A DNA stretch of 53,636 bases from Pseudomonadota bacterium (lineage in GTDB: Bacteria; Pseudomonadota; Gammaproteobacteria; Burkholderiales; Burkholderiaceae_C), in contig JAJZAQ010000016.1 in the NCBI GenBank assembly GCA_021799355.1, forward strand, positions 1-53,636, read 5' to 3'. The notes under the pieces were generated by a model. The model was not told the origin of the DNA, searched no databases, and saw only the letters and a program-made list of their open reading frames with translations. Of the stretch, positions 22,289 to 30,262 are shown piece by piece (positions within the stretch are counted from its first letter, which is position 1; each line of letters begins with the position of its first letter). The position numbers and the translations under genes are program-made.

Positions 22289-22306
22289 TAGTTCGTATTA
22301 GAACTA
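22289..22306. promoter_or_regulatory. Palindromic MarR operator
   Basis: TAGTTC-GTATTA-GAACTA is a perfect 6-6-6 palindrome, embedded in AT-rich DNA immediately upstream of the MarR-family gene. Its size and position fit autoregulation by that repressor. The palindrome is seen directly; the binding protein is inferred. Confidence 0.7.
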
Positions 22307-22351
22307 TCTATGGCAGTGGGGTCATTCCAGGCCCGCGGTGCGCCCCGGTCA

Positions 22352-22367
22352 ATACCCCTGCGGGTAT
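22352..22367. promoter_or_regulatory. CsoR/CstR-like operator palindrome
   Basis: ATACCC-CTGC-GGGTAT is a perfect palindrome of the TACCC-N-GGGTA class bound by CsoR/CstR/RcnR-family repressors. No gene of that family lies in this window. It stands between the MarR gene (minus) and the GbsR-type gene (plus), 46 bases after the MarR palindrome. Confidence 0.4.
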
Positions 22368-22397
22368 GAGGGGGACACAACCGGTCACAGATTTGGC

Positions 22398-22411
22398 TTG
22401 ATGTAGATCAG
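22398..22411 (+). promoter_or_regulatory. FNR/ANR-like box upstream of the gbsR-cydAB unit
   Basis: TTGAT-GTAG-ATCAG differs from the consensus TTGAT-N4-ATCAA at one base. It lies 49 bases before the GbsR-type start, so a class II position would put the transcript start close to that start codon. This fits low-oxygen induction of a bd-type oxidase unit. Function is inferred. Confidence 0.5.
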
Positions 22412-22413
22412 AC

Positions 22414-22442
22414 AATTTCTGCAATTTCAAAAATTTCTGCAA
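22414..22442 (+). repeat. Direct repeat AATTTCTGCAA x2 before the GbsR-type gene
   Basis: Two perfect 11-base copies at 22414-22424 and 22432-22442, 18 bases apart, with a partial AATTTCAA between. They sit between the FNR-like box and the start codon and may be the binding site of the GbsR-type regulator itself. Confidence 0.55.
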
Positions 22443-22459
22443 ATCCAGATCAAACCATC

Positions 22460-23056
22460 ATGCAGCTCCCCGACCTGGTTCAACGCTTCGTGCTGCACTT
22501 CGGTGAAATGGGCAGCCGCTGGGGCATCAACCGCACCGTCGGCCAGATCTATGCCCTGCTGTTCGTCAGCGAGCGTCCGCTCAACGCCGACGACATCGCC
22601 GCGGCGCTGGATTTTTCGCGCTCCAACGTCAGCATGGGGCTGAAGGAACTCGGGGCGTGGAATCTGGTGCGCATGCAGCACCTGCCCGGCGACCGGCGCG
22701 ACTATTTTTCCGCGCCGGACGACGTCTGGGCGATTTTTCGCACCCTGGCCGAGGAGCGGCGCAAACGCGAAATCGATCCGACGCTGTCGATGTTGCGCGA
22801 CGCGCTGCTAGAGCAACCCGGCAACGACGCCGAGCGTCACGCGCAGGAGCGCATGCGGCAAATGCACGACCTGATCGAGCTGGCGGTGCAGTGGTTCGAC
22901 GACATCCAGCGCATGCCCAGCGAGGACGTGCGCCAGCTGATGCTGCTCGGCGGCGCGGTGCAAAAGCTGCTGGCATTCAAGGGCCGCGTCAGGCGGGCGG
23001 CCACGCGGCAACGCGCCATACCTGCGCAGCCGGCGCTCAAAGCTGTGGGAGACTGA
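22460..23056 (+). CDS. GbsR/MarR-family transcriptional regulator
   Basis: 198 residues. The N-terminus 'LVQRFVLHFGEMGSRWGINRTVGQIYALLFVSERPLNADDIAAALDFSRSNVSMGLKELGAWNLV' (in parts) is the GbsR-type winged helix; the C-terminal half is helical ('WFDDIQRMPSEDVRQLMLLGGAVQKLLAFKGRVRR'). Members repress transport or respiratory genes. It is followed on the same strand by cydAB after 172 bases, a pairing often seen in betaproteobacteria, so control of the bd oxidase is the likely role. Upstream sit direct repeats and an FNR-like box. Its effector is unknown. Confidence 0.9.
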   Translation: MQLPDLVQRFVLHFGEMGSRWGINRTVGQIYALLFVSERPLNADDIAAALDFSRSNVSMGLKELGAWNLVRMQHLPGDRRDYFSAPDDVWAIFRTLAEERRKREIDPTLSMLRDALLEQPGNDAERHAQERMRQMHDLIELAVQWFDDIQRMPSEDVRQLMLLGGAVQKLLAFKGRVRRAATRQRAIPAQPALKAVGD

Positions 23057-23228
23057 GCCATGTGCGCCGCTGCGTACTGGATTCTGCGCAACGACCTGCC
23101 GCCGCCTGCCGGGCGGCGCGGCTGACAGGCCACCTGCTTTCTTTCTTTCCCCAGACGTCCTCTGCCCTCGTGCGGGTCCTGCGCACGCGGGACGGGAGAT
23201 GTGCGTCGTTCGTTTTCAGGAGATTGTC

Positions 23229-24698
23229 ATGGACTGGCTTCAACACCCGGAGCTGCTCGCCCGGGCGCAGTTTGGCTTCATCGCGATGTTCCACATCCTC
23301 TGGCCGCCGCTGACCATCGGGCTGGCGCTGATTCTGTTCGGTCTGGAAACTGCCTGGGTGAAGACGGGCAAGGCGGTGTACTACCACCAGACCAAATTCT
23401 GGACCAAGCTGTTTCTCATCAACTTCGGTGTCGGCGTCATCAGCGGCATTCCGATGGAGTTCTCTTTCGGCACCAACTGGGGGCCGTTCTCCACCGCGTC
23501 GGGCGACTTCATGGGCAACATCCTCGGTTTCGAGACGGCCATGGCCTTCATGCTCGAAGCGGGCTTCCTCGGCATCATGCTGTTCGGCTGGAACCGCGTC
23601 GGGCCAAAGATGCACCTGTTCGCCACCGGCATGGTGGCCTTCGGCAGCACCTTGTCGGCCTTCTGGATCATGGTGGCCAATTCATGGATGCAGACCCCTG
23701 CGGGCGTCAAGCTGGTCGATGGCCAGTTCGCCATCACCGACTGGCTGGCTGCGGTGTTGAACCCCGACCTGCCCTACGGCTTCGGCCATATGTTCACGGC
23801 GGCCATCGAGCTCAGTCTGGTGGTCATGGCCGGGGTGAGCGCCTACTACCTGCTGAACAAGCGCCATGCCGAGTTCTTCCGCCCGGCGTTCAAGTGGGCG
23901 GTGGTGGCCTTGTTCATCGTCGCCCCGTTGCAAATTCTGATTGGTGACTCTGCGGGCAGCGCGCTGGCCGACACCCAGCCGGCCAAGCTCGCCGCGATTG
24001 AAGCGCACTGGCACACCAACAAGCCCGGAGAAGGTGCGCCGTGGGCGTTGCTGGCCATCCCCAACCAGTCCGCGCAGAAGAACGACTGGGCGCTGGAAAT
24101 TCCTGATGGCCTGAGCCTGATCGCCACCAAGACGCTGACCGGCAAGGTCGTCGGCCTCACCCACTTCAAGCCGGAAGACCAGCCGCCGGTGTGGATTCCG
24201 TTCTACGCCTTCCGCGTCATGGTCGCCGCCGGGGTGTTCGTCGCCTTCATGGCCTTCTGGACGCTGTGGATGCTGTGGCGTGGCCGCGAGCGCATGACCG
24301 CGGCGCGCATCAGCGACAACAAGTGGCTGCTGCGCGGCTGGCTGCTGGCCGTCCCGGCGGTGTATGCCGCCGTCGAGGCCGGGTGGATGACGCGCGAAAT
24401 CGGCCGCCAGCCGTGGATCGTCTACGGCATGATGCGCACCAGTGAGGGGGTCAGCCACCTGCCCGCGGGCACGGTGTTGTGGTCGCTGTCGATGTACGCG
24501 CTGTTTTACGCCGTCATCGGCATCGCCGCGTTGGTGTTCGCCAGCCGCACCATCCGCAAGGGGCCGGACTTCGACGCGCCGCCGCATCAGCCCACAGCGC
24601 GCGGCCACCGCGCCCCGGCAACACCTCCCGCCGCGCTCCCGGCGCACACCGCCGCACTGGCAGGCAGCACCCAACTCGCCGTGGAAGGAGGGCAGTGA
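23229..24698 (+). CDS. cydA: Cytochrome bd-type quinol oxidase subunit I
   Basis: 489 residues from ATG 23229, with AGGAGA at 23218-23223; an upstream in-frame ATG at 23199 lacks a ribosome site. Haem ligands are recognisable: His22 in MFHILWPPLTIGL, the histidine in FGHMFTAAIELS, and the Met of GRQPWIVYGMMRTSEGVS. The quinol loop between helices 6 and 7 is short compared with E. coli CydA, so this belongs to the short-loop group that includes cyanide-insensitive CioA. It oxidises quinol and reduces O2 at the inner membrane without pumping protons. cydB follows after one base; no cydX-like gene was found. Confidence 0.96.
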   Translation: MDWLQHPELLARAQFGFIAMFHILWPPLTIGLALILFGLETAWVKTGKAVYYHQTKFWTKLFLINFGVGVISGIPMEFSFGTNWGPFSTASGDFMGNILGFETAMAFMLEAGFLGIMLFGWNRVGPKMHLFATGMVAFGSTLSAFWIMVANSWMQTPAGVKLVDGQFAITDWLAAVLNPDLPYGFGHMFTAAIELSLVVMAGVSAYYLLNKRHAEFFRPAFKWAVVALFIVAPLQILIGDSAGSALADTQPAKLAAIEAHWHTNKPGEGAPWALLAIPNQSAQKNDWALEIPDGLSLIATKTLTGKVVGLTHFKPEDQPPVWIPFYAFRVMVAAGVFVAFMAFWTLWMLWRGRERMTAARISDNKWLLRGWLLAVPAVYAAVEAGWMTREIGRQPWIVYGMMRTSEGVSHLPAGTVLWSLSMYALFYAVIGIAALVFASRTIRKGPDFDAPPHQPTARGHRAPATPPAALPAHTAALAGSTQLAVEGGQ

Positions 24699-24699
24699 C

Positions 24700-25725
24700 A
24701 TGGACTTCAGCAATCCGCAACAGCTGCACCACATCCTGGCCACGGTGTGGTTTTTCATCATCGGCCTGTTCATGGTGTTTTACGTCGTGCTCGACGGCTT
24801 CGATCTCGGCGTCGGCGTGCTATCGCTGTTTGCCGACGAGCGCCGCCGCAGCGTGATGATGGCCAGCCTGGGCAGCATCTGGGACGCCAACGAAACCTGG
24901 CTGGTGGTCATCGGCGGCACGCTGTTCGGCGCCTTTCCGCTGGCCTACGGCACGGTGCTGCACGGGCTATACATCCCCATCATCCTGATGCTGCTCGGCT
25001 TCATGCTGCGCGGCGTGTCGTTCGAGTTTCACGAGTTGTCGCAGCGCAAGGCGTTCTGGGGCGCGATGTTCGGCCTGGGCAGCCTGCTGGCCGCGGTGGC
25101 TCAGGGGTTCGCACTGGGCGGGCTGCTGGCAGGCATCAAGGTCAGCGCTGGGGTGTTCAGCGGCAGCGTCTGGGACTTCGTTTCGCCGTTCAGCCTCATC
25201 GTCGTGCTCGGTGTGGTCGCGGGCTACTCGATGCTCGGCTCGACCTACCTCATCATCAAGACACGGGATGACATGCAAAGCGGCTGCTACCGCCGCGGCG
25301 AGTTGCTCGCCTGGATCATGCTGGCCGCAGGCCTCGTGGTCACGGTGTGGACGCCGCTGCAATACCCGGCGATTTTCGCCCGCTGGCTGACGGCGCCGAA
25401 CGTGTACTTTTTCGCCATCCTTCCCGCGCTGGCGGGACTGAGCTTTGTCATGCTGCTGCGCGCGCTCAGGCGCCGCGCAGAAGTGGCGCCGTTCGTCTGG
25501 ACCGTGCTGATTTTCCTGTTCTCTTTCGCCGGACTGGCCGCCACCTGGTATCCCTCCATCGTTCCCGGCTCGGTCACCATCGACCAGGCCGCGTCCGACA
25601 GCAGCACGCTGGTGTTCATGCTCATCGGCATCGGCATGCTCATCCCGGTGATGATCACGTACAACGTCTATCAGTACATCGTGTTCCGCGGCAAGATCGA
25701 CGCCCACGCCGAGCACGCCTATTGA
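24700..25725 (+). CDS. cydB: Cytochrome bd-type quinol oxidase subunit II
   Basis: 341 residues from ATG 24700, preceded by GGAAGGAGG. Family signatures: 'FFIIGLFMVFYVVLDGFDLGVGVL' in the first helix, 'WDANETWLVVIGGTLFGAFPLAYG', 'ASDSSTLVFMLIGIGMLIPVMITYNVYQYIVFRGK' at the end. About eight membrane helices. It forms the heterodimer with CydA. The start lies one base after the cydA stop, indicating coupled translation; a strong terminator at 25794-25823 ends the unit. Confidence 0.96.
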   Translation: MDFSNPQQLHHILATVWFFIIGLFMVFYVVLDGFDLGVGVLSLFADERRRSVMMASLGSIWDANETWLVVIGGTLFGAFPLAYGTVLHGLYIPIILMLLGFMLRGVSFEFHELSQRKAFWGAMFGLGSLLAAVAQGFALGGLLAGIKVSAGVFSGSVWDFVSPFSLIVVLGVVAGYSMLGSTYLIIKTRDDMQSGCYRRGELLAWIMLAAGLVVTVWTPLQYPAIFARWLTAPNVYFFAILPALAGLSFVMLLRALRRRAEVAPFVWTVLIFLFSFAGLAATWYPSIVPGSVTIDQAASDSSTLVFMLIGIGMLIPVMITYNVYQYIVFRGKIDAHAEHAY

Positions 25726-25793
25726 GTGACGCCGCCGCTGCCTTGTCCCCGGGACAGCGCGGGCGGCGGCGGCCGTGTACAGTGACGGTTGTT

Positions 25794-25823
25794 CCGGCCG
25801 CCCGTGGGGCGGCCGGTCGTTTT
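25794..25823 (+). terminator. Rho-independent terminator after cydB
   Basis: A perfect 10-base stem CCGGCCGCCC (25794-25803) / GGGCGGCCGG (25807-25816) with a 3-base loop, then TCGTTTT. It lies 68 bases after cydB and 24 bases before the RarD start. Confidence 0.75.
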
Positions 25824-25846
25824 GCACAACACAAAAGACCGTTCAC

Positions 25847-26776
25847 ATGAATTCCGGCGTGTTCTACGCGTTGGCCGCCTACGTCATCTGGGGGCTGTTT
25901 CCGCTGTACTTCAAGGCACTGGACACGGTGCCGTCGCTGCAAATCCTGGCGCACCGCATGGTGTGGTCGCTGCTGCTGGTGGTCGTGCTGCTGGCCGTGC
26001 TGCGGCGCTGGGCCTGGCTGCGCGTGCTGCGCCAGCAGCCGCTGGTGCTGGCGCGCTTTGCGCTCAGCGCGCTGCTGCTGTCGGGCAACTGGGGCATTTA
26101 CATCTGGGCGGTCAACAGCAACCACGTCGTCGACGCCAGTCTGGGCTATTACATCAACCCGCTGGTCAACGTCGCGCTGGGTGCACTGCTGCTGCACGAG
26201 CGGCTGCGCGGCCTGCAGTGGACGGCGCTGGGCATTGCCGCCGCCGGGGTGACGGTGATGGCGCTGGAAGTCGGGCACATCCCGTGGATCAGCCTGAGCC
26301 TGGCGCTGACCTTTGGCAGCTACGCGCTGCTGCGCAAAACCGCGCCGCTGGGCGCGCTCGAAGGGCTGGCGGTAGAGACCGCGGTGCTGTTTCCGCTGGC
26401 GCTGGCGTATCTGGACTGGCTCGGCGTGCACGGGCAAAACGCCTTCGCCGGCGCCGACGTGCAAACCCGCCTGCTGCTCATCGCCGCCGGACCGGTGACC
26501 ACGGTGCCACTGCTGCTGTTTGCCGCCGGGGCGCGGCGGCTGTCGATGGCACTGCTGGGCGTGCTGCAATACATCACCCCCAGCCTGCAACTCGCGCTGG
26601 GGGTATGGCTCTACCACGAACCGTTCGCCACGGCCAAGCTCGTCGGCTTCGGTCTGGTGTGGGCCGGGCTGGCGGTGTATCTGCTCGACGGCCTGCGCGC
26701 GGCGTGGAACAAGCCTGCGCTGCCAGCCTCCCCCACGCTGCGCGAGGACGCCGGCGCCGTCGCCCCCAAGCCGTGA
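25847..26776 (+). CDS. rarD: RarD-type EamA/DMT permease
   Basis: 309 residues from ATG 25847. Ten hydrophobic helices in two EamA halves, with RarD-type segments 'GVFYALAAYVIWGLFPLYFKAL', 'HRMVWSLLLVV', 'NWGIYIWAVNSNHVVDASLGYYINPLVNVALG' and 'GVLQYITPSLQLALGVWLYHEPF'. It is an inner-membrane exporter-like protein; RarD was named for a chloramphenicol-sensitivity phenotype, but the true substrate is not known. It follows the cydB terminator and meets the convergent gdhA gene 7 bases after its stop. Confidence 0.93.
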   Translation: MNSGVFYALAAYVIWGLFPLYFKALDTVPSLQILAHRMVWSLLLVVVLLAVLRRWAWLRVLRQQPLVLARFALSALLLSGNWGIYIWAVNSNHVVDASLGYYINPLVNVALGALLLHERLRGLQWTALGIAAAGVTVMALEVGHIPWISLSLALTFGSYALLRKTAPLGALEGLAVETAVLFPLALAYLDWLGVHGQNAFAGADVQTRLLLIAAGPVTTVPLLLFAAGARRLSMALLGVLQYITPSLQLALGVWLYHEPFATAKLVGFGLVWAGLAVYLLDGLRAAWNKPALPASPTLREDAGAVAPKP

Positions 26777-26783
26777 TGCGGCT

Positions 26784-28094
26784 TCAGGGGTAGAGCCCGC
26801 GCTCCTCCCGCGCCTGCAGCACGCGCTCGCAGGCGACGACGAAGGCCGCGGTGCGCAGGGTGATGTGCAGGCGGTCCGCGGTGTCCCAGATGCGCGCCAA
26901 GGCGTTGCCAAGGATTTTGTCCAGCCGCATGTTGACGTCGTCCTCGTCCCAGAAAAAGCTGGAAAAATCCTGCACCCACTCGAAATACGACACCGTCACC
27001 CCGCCAGCGTTGCAAATCACGTCGGGCACGACCAGGATGCCGCGGCTGGCGAGCACGTCGTCCGCCGCGGGCAGCGTCGGGCCGTTCGCCCCTTCGAGCA
27101 CCAGCCGCGCGGTGGTCTTTTCCGCCCGCTCGGCGGTGATCTGGCCTTCGAGCGCTGCCGGGATGAGCACGTCGCAGCCAACCGCCCAGAAGTCTTCGGC
27201 GCCGATGGCCTGACCGCCGTCGAATCCGCCCACACCACCGTGTGCGGCAACGTGGCGGGCCAGCGCGGCCACATCCAGACCGCCTTCGTGAACCACCGTC
27301 CCGGTGTGATCCTGCACCGCGACGATGCGCGCGCCGGCCTGGGCGAACAGCTCAGCCGCCGTACCGCCGACGTTGCCGAAGCCCTGGATGGCGATGCGCA
27401 GGCCTTTGACGTCCAACCCCATGCGGCGCAGGGCTTCGCTACCAGTGACGAACACCCCGCGCCCGGTGGCCTTCACCCGGCCAAGCGAGCCGCCCAGCGG
27501 AATCGGCTTGCCGGTGACCACGCCGGTGGCGGTGGCGCCGATGTTCATCGAATACGTGTCCATCATCCACGCCATGATCTGCGCGTTGGTGTTGACGTCG
27601 GGCGCCGGGATGTCCTGCTGCGGCCCGATGATGATGCCGATTTCACTGGTGTAGCGCCGCGTCAGCCGCTCCAGTTCCTTGCGTGACAGCCGCGAGGGCT
27701 CGACACGGATACCGCCTTTGGCGCCGCCATAGGGCAGACCGACCGCGGCATTCTTGATGGTCATCCACGCCGCCAGCGCCATCACCTCCTCCAGCGTGAC
27801 ACCCGGGTGGTAGCGCACTCCGCCCTTGCCCGGTCCGCGCGACAGATTGTGCTGCACGCGGTAGCCCTCGAAATGCTGCACGCTGCCGTCGTCCATTTCG
27901 ATCGGCACATCGACGATCAGCGCCCGCTTGGGCCGCTTGAGCGTCTCCCCCCAGCGCGCCAGCGGGCCGAGGTGGGGCAAGACGCGGTCCACCTGCGCCA
28001 GATAGGTCAGCCACGGGCTGTCGGGCTGCGGATGAAGGTAGGACAGGGAGCAGACCGGGGCGCGGTCCGCGGTGGCAGAAAAAGGGTTTGCCAT
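26784..28094 (-). CDS. gdhA: NAD(P)-dependent glutamate dehydrogenase
   Basis: 436 residues from ATG 28094, with GGAGA just upstream. Glu/Leu/Phe/Val dehydrogenase fold: substrate-binding Lys90 ([11 protein letters not shown]), catalytic Lys126 (PYGGAKGGI), '[20 protein letters not shown]', and the Rossmann motif GFGNVG. The C-terminal '[22 protein letters not shown]' fits the hexameric family of bacterial NAD-type enzymes. It interconverts glutamate with 2-oxoglutarate and ammonia. Cofactor preference is not settled by sequence inspection. Monocistronic by position, 162 bases from the UspA gene. Confidence 0.95.
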   Translation of the reverse strand: MANPFSATADRAPVCSLSYLHPQPDSPWLTYLAQVDRVLPHLGPLARWGETLKRPKRALIVDVPIEMDDGSVQHFEGYRVQHNLSRGPGKGGVRYHPGVTLEEVMALAAWMTIKNAAVGLPYGGAKGGIRVEPSRLSRKELERLTRRYTSEIGIIIGPQQDIPAPDVNTNAQIMAWMMDTYSMNIGATATGVVTGKPIPLGGSLGRVKATGRGVFVTGSEALRRMGLDVKGLRIAIQGFGNVGGTAAELFAQAGARIVAVQDHTGTVVHEGGLDVAALARHVAAHGGVGGFDGGQAIGAEDFWAVGCDVLIPAALEGQITAERAEKTTARLVLEGANGPTLPAADDVLASRGILVVPDVICNAGGVTVSYFEWVQDFSSFFWDEDDVNMRLDKILGNALARIWDTADRLHITLRTAAFVVACERVLQAREERGLYP

Positions 28095-28255
28095 GATGTC
28101 TCCAGTGAACGATTCATGTTGTGATCCGGCTGGCGCACGCCGCCAGCCGGGCGCCCGCGCATCAGGCCGGGCAGTTGGAACTGTAGTCCTCCTGGAGCGT
28201 TCTGCCACCTGCCTTGCCGCAGGCGAGGCTAGCCGCGACCGGCGAAATCCGCGGC

Positions 28256-28681
28256 TCAGCGCGCCAGCAGCAGCGGCACGGACGTTGCTGCCATGACCTT
28301 GGCGGCCACCGACCCCATGACAAAGCCCTTGAGCGCAGAATGGCCATGCGTGCCCATGACCAACAGATCGGGCTGCAGGCGCCGCACCGCGGCGGCGATC
28401 TGCTCGGCCGGGTCGCCGACGACCACCTGCTCGTCGAACGCCAGCCCGGCTTCTTCCAGCACGCCGCGCGCCGGCGTCAGCGCCTGCCGCCCCATGTCGC
28501 GGTAATACGCCTCCAGCGTCTCCCGGCTGAGTTGCGCCCGGGCCAGCGGCGTGCCGATCGGCAGCGCCACCGTCAACAGCGTGACCCGCGGCGGCTCCCG
28601 GTAAAGCCCGGCATGCCGCGCCAACACCTGCGCCGCACGCACGCTGTACTCCGACCCATCGACTGCAAGCACGATGTGCAT
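28256..28681 (-). CDS. Universal stress protein UspA family
   Basis: 141 residues from ATG 28681, with AAAGGAGA 7 bases before it. The Usp fold is recognisable from '[22 protein letters not shown]' and the ATP-binding motif G110-x2-G113-x9-G123-S124 ([15 protein letters not shown]), which marks an ATP-binding subclass. Cytosolic; family members help survive starvation, oxygen limitation or stress. It lies between gdhA and the porin terminator. No promoter element was firmly recognised. Confidence 0.92.
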   Translation of the reverse strand: MHIVLAVDGSEYSVRAAQVLARHAGLYREPPRVTLLTVALPIGTPLARAQLSRETLEAYYRDMGRQALTPARGVLEEAGLAFDEQVVVGDPAEQIAAAVRRLQPDLLVMGTHGHSALKGFVMGSVAAKVMAATSVPLLLAR

Positions 28682-28744
28682 GGAACATTCTCCTTTCGCC
28701 TGCGAGTATGCCAGCCCTGCCCCCCGCATCGTCAAGCCGCAGCC

Positions 28745-28803
28745 GCCAGACGCAAGCCAGACGCAAAAAGCCGCCCGAAGGCCACAAAAAAGCCGCCCGA
28801 AGG
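28745..28803. repeat. Nested tandem repeats beside the porin terminator
   Basis: GCCAGACGCAA occurs twice in tandem (28745-28755 and 28756-28766). Next to it AAAAAGCCGCCCGAAGG (28765-28781) recurs at 28787-28803, the second copy forming half of the porin terminator. Looks like replication slippage that duplicated half of a terminator. Confidence 0.7.
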
Positions 28804-28809
28804 CGGCTT
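28785..28809 (-). terminator. Rho-independent terminator of porin 1
   Basis: On the minus strand the stem AAGCCGCC/GGCGGCTT closes a 4-base loop (28790-28809) and is followed by a T tract (A run on plus at 28785-28791). It is 31 bases after the porin stop. Confidence 0.8.
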
Positions 28810-28839
28810 GTGAAGCAAATTCCAGACAGCTTGCGCTGA

Positions 28840-29991
28840 TTAGAACTGGTGGCGGATGCCCAGGGCGAAGCCGCTGGAGGATTGGCCACCGGCCAGACCC
28901 GACAAACCAGCACCAACCGCCACATTCGAGCCAACACCCGCGGCCGTCGCATCGCCCACGAGGTAGGCAACGTTCGAATCGTTGGTGATGTGCGAGTACG
29001 AGGTGTACAGGTTGGTGCGCTTGGACAGCGCGTAGGTATAGCCAATCGCGTACTGCTTCGCGGTCGTGTTGCTCAGGTTGGCGTCTTTGGTGCGAGCGTA
29101 GGAGGCAAGGACTGCACCCGGGCCAACCGGCACGGTCGCGCCCAGCATCCAAGTCTTCCACTCAGAATTCTGCGTGCCGGTGACCAGCTCATCAACACCG
29201 GGGACGCCATATTTGGCATCAGAGTAGTAAGCAGCCAGCTTGGCGATACCAAAGTCGTATGAACCATAGAGATTCCAGATCTTGTTGGTCACATACGAGC
29301 TGCCAGGACCCGTGGTCAGGTTGTGATTCGTATAGCTACCACCGGCAGAAATGGGCCCATTGTTGTAGGTCAGAGCCGCAGAGTAGGCGCGACCATTCGA
29401 GCTATCGCCAGGTTGGCCGCCAAACAGATAGGCCAGAGTCCCCTGGAAGCCAGAGAAATTCGGCGTGATGTAAGCCGCAGCCTGCGATACGCGAACGTAG
29501 GTAATGGCGGTTTGGTCAATGTTGGTCAGCGAGCCCGTCAGGCCAGCACCGAACGGATCTGCAGCCGCCAAGGTGTTGAAGTAGGGGGAGTAAATCCGAC
29601 CCGCAGCCACGGTACCAAAGTCACCTGCCAGACCAACCATGCTGGTGCGGCCCATGAACTGGCCGCCAGTGCAGTAGCTGCCACCAGCTGAGAATTGCGG
29701 CCCCTGACTGGTGCTCGTCCCAGTGTAAGGATTAGCGGTGTTGCCGTTGGCGCAGAAACCAGTTTCCAACTGGAACACAGCCTTCAGGCCGCCGCCCAGA
29801 TCTTCCGTGCCCTTCAAACCGATACGCGAGCCGGACTGGATGCCGGAGCCGAGGCGGTTGACGCTTTGGTTGTTGAACGTCAGGTGCTCGACGCCGAGGT
29901 CGACGATACCGTAGAGCTGGACGTTGTCAGCGGCCATCGCGGCGCCGCTGAATGCGCCGAACAGAGCCAGCGACAAGAGAGTTTTTTTCAT
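28840..29991 (-). CDS. Porin, Gram-negative (Porin_4 type), copy 1
   Basis: 383 residues from ATG 29991 with GGAGA just upstream. A Sec signal peptide [20 protein letters not shown] precedes the mature start [17 protein letters not shown]. The trimeric 16-strand barrel of betaproteobacterial general porins is indicated by '[25 protein letters not shown]', alternating aromatic strands and the terminal '[11 protein letters not shown]' ending in Phe. It sits in the outer membrane and passes small hydrophilic solutes. The gene is less GC-rich than its neighbours, usual for highly expressed porins. A close paralogue lies immediately upstream in tandem. Confidence 0.95.
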   Translation of the reverse strand: MKKTLLSLALFGAFSGAAMAADNVQLYGIVDLGVEHLTFNNQSVNRLGSGIQSGSRIGLKGTEDLGGGLKAVFQLETGFCANGNTANPYTGTSTSQGPQFSAGGSYCTGGQFMGRTSMVGLAGDFGTVAAGRIYSPYFNTLAAADPFGAGLTGSLTNIDQTAITYVRVSQAAAYITPNFSGFQGTLAYLFGGQPGDSSNGRAYSAALTYNNGPISAGGSYTNHNLTTGPGSSYVTNKIWNLYGSYDFGIAKLAAYYSDAKYGVPGVDELVTGTQNSEWKTWMLGATVPVGPGAVLASYARTKDANLSNTTAKQYAIGYTYALSKRTNLYTSYSHITNDSNVAYLVGDATAAGVGSNVAVGAGLSGLAGGQSSSGFALGIRHQF

Positions 29992-30222
29992 GAGTACATC
30001 TCCAGAGATTTGTTGAAACAACCTGCCCGGGAGCCGGGCCTGCCTGACACAAAAACTGTTGTGTTTAAGCCGACTCCTGTTGAGGAGCTATGGCTATTTC
30101 AACAAAGATCGCCGCCGCACGCAAAGGCCGGCGGCAAGAACCTTCGGATTCGAGCCGATTTGTTGGGGCAACGCAACAAAAACAGCGTCTCAGGGTCAAC
30201 CCGAGGGTCTGGAGGACAAAAA
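29992..30222 (-). promoter_or_regulatory. Structured leader and promoter region of porin 1
   Basis: Between the tandem porins several short dyads lie close together: GCCCGG/CCGGGC around 30025-30040, ACACAA/TTGTGT around 30048-30065, and CTCCT-GTTG-AGGAG around 30077-30090. They would fold in the 5' part of the porin 1 transcript. No confident -35/-10 pair was found. Confidence 0.35.
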
Positions 30223-30245
30223 AGAGGCCGCCCGTGGCGGCCTCT
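30218..30245 (-). terminator. Rho-independent terminator of porin 2
   Basis: Perfect 10-base stem AGAGGCCGCC (30223-30232) / GGCGGCCTCT (30236-30245), 3-base loop, with a T tract on the minus strand (A run 30218-30223). It is 18 bases after the porin 2 stop. Confidence 0.85.
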
Positions 30246-30262
30246 GGTGACGGCGACGCCGA

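Noticed and set aside
25726-25846. cydX-like small subunit gene after cydB
   Set aside because: No short frame with a membrane helix and start site exists there; the space is mostly taken by the terminator.
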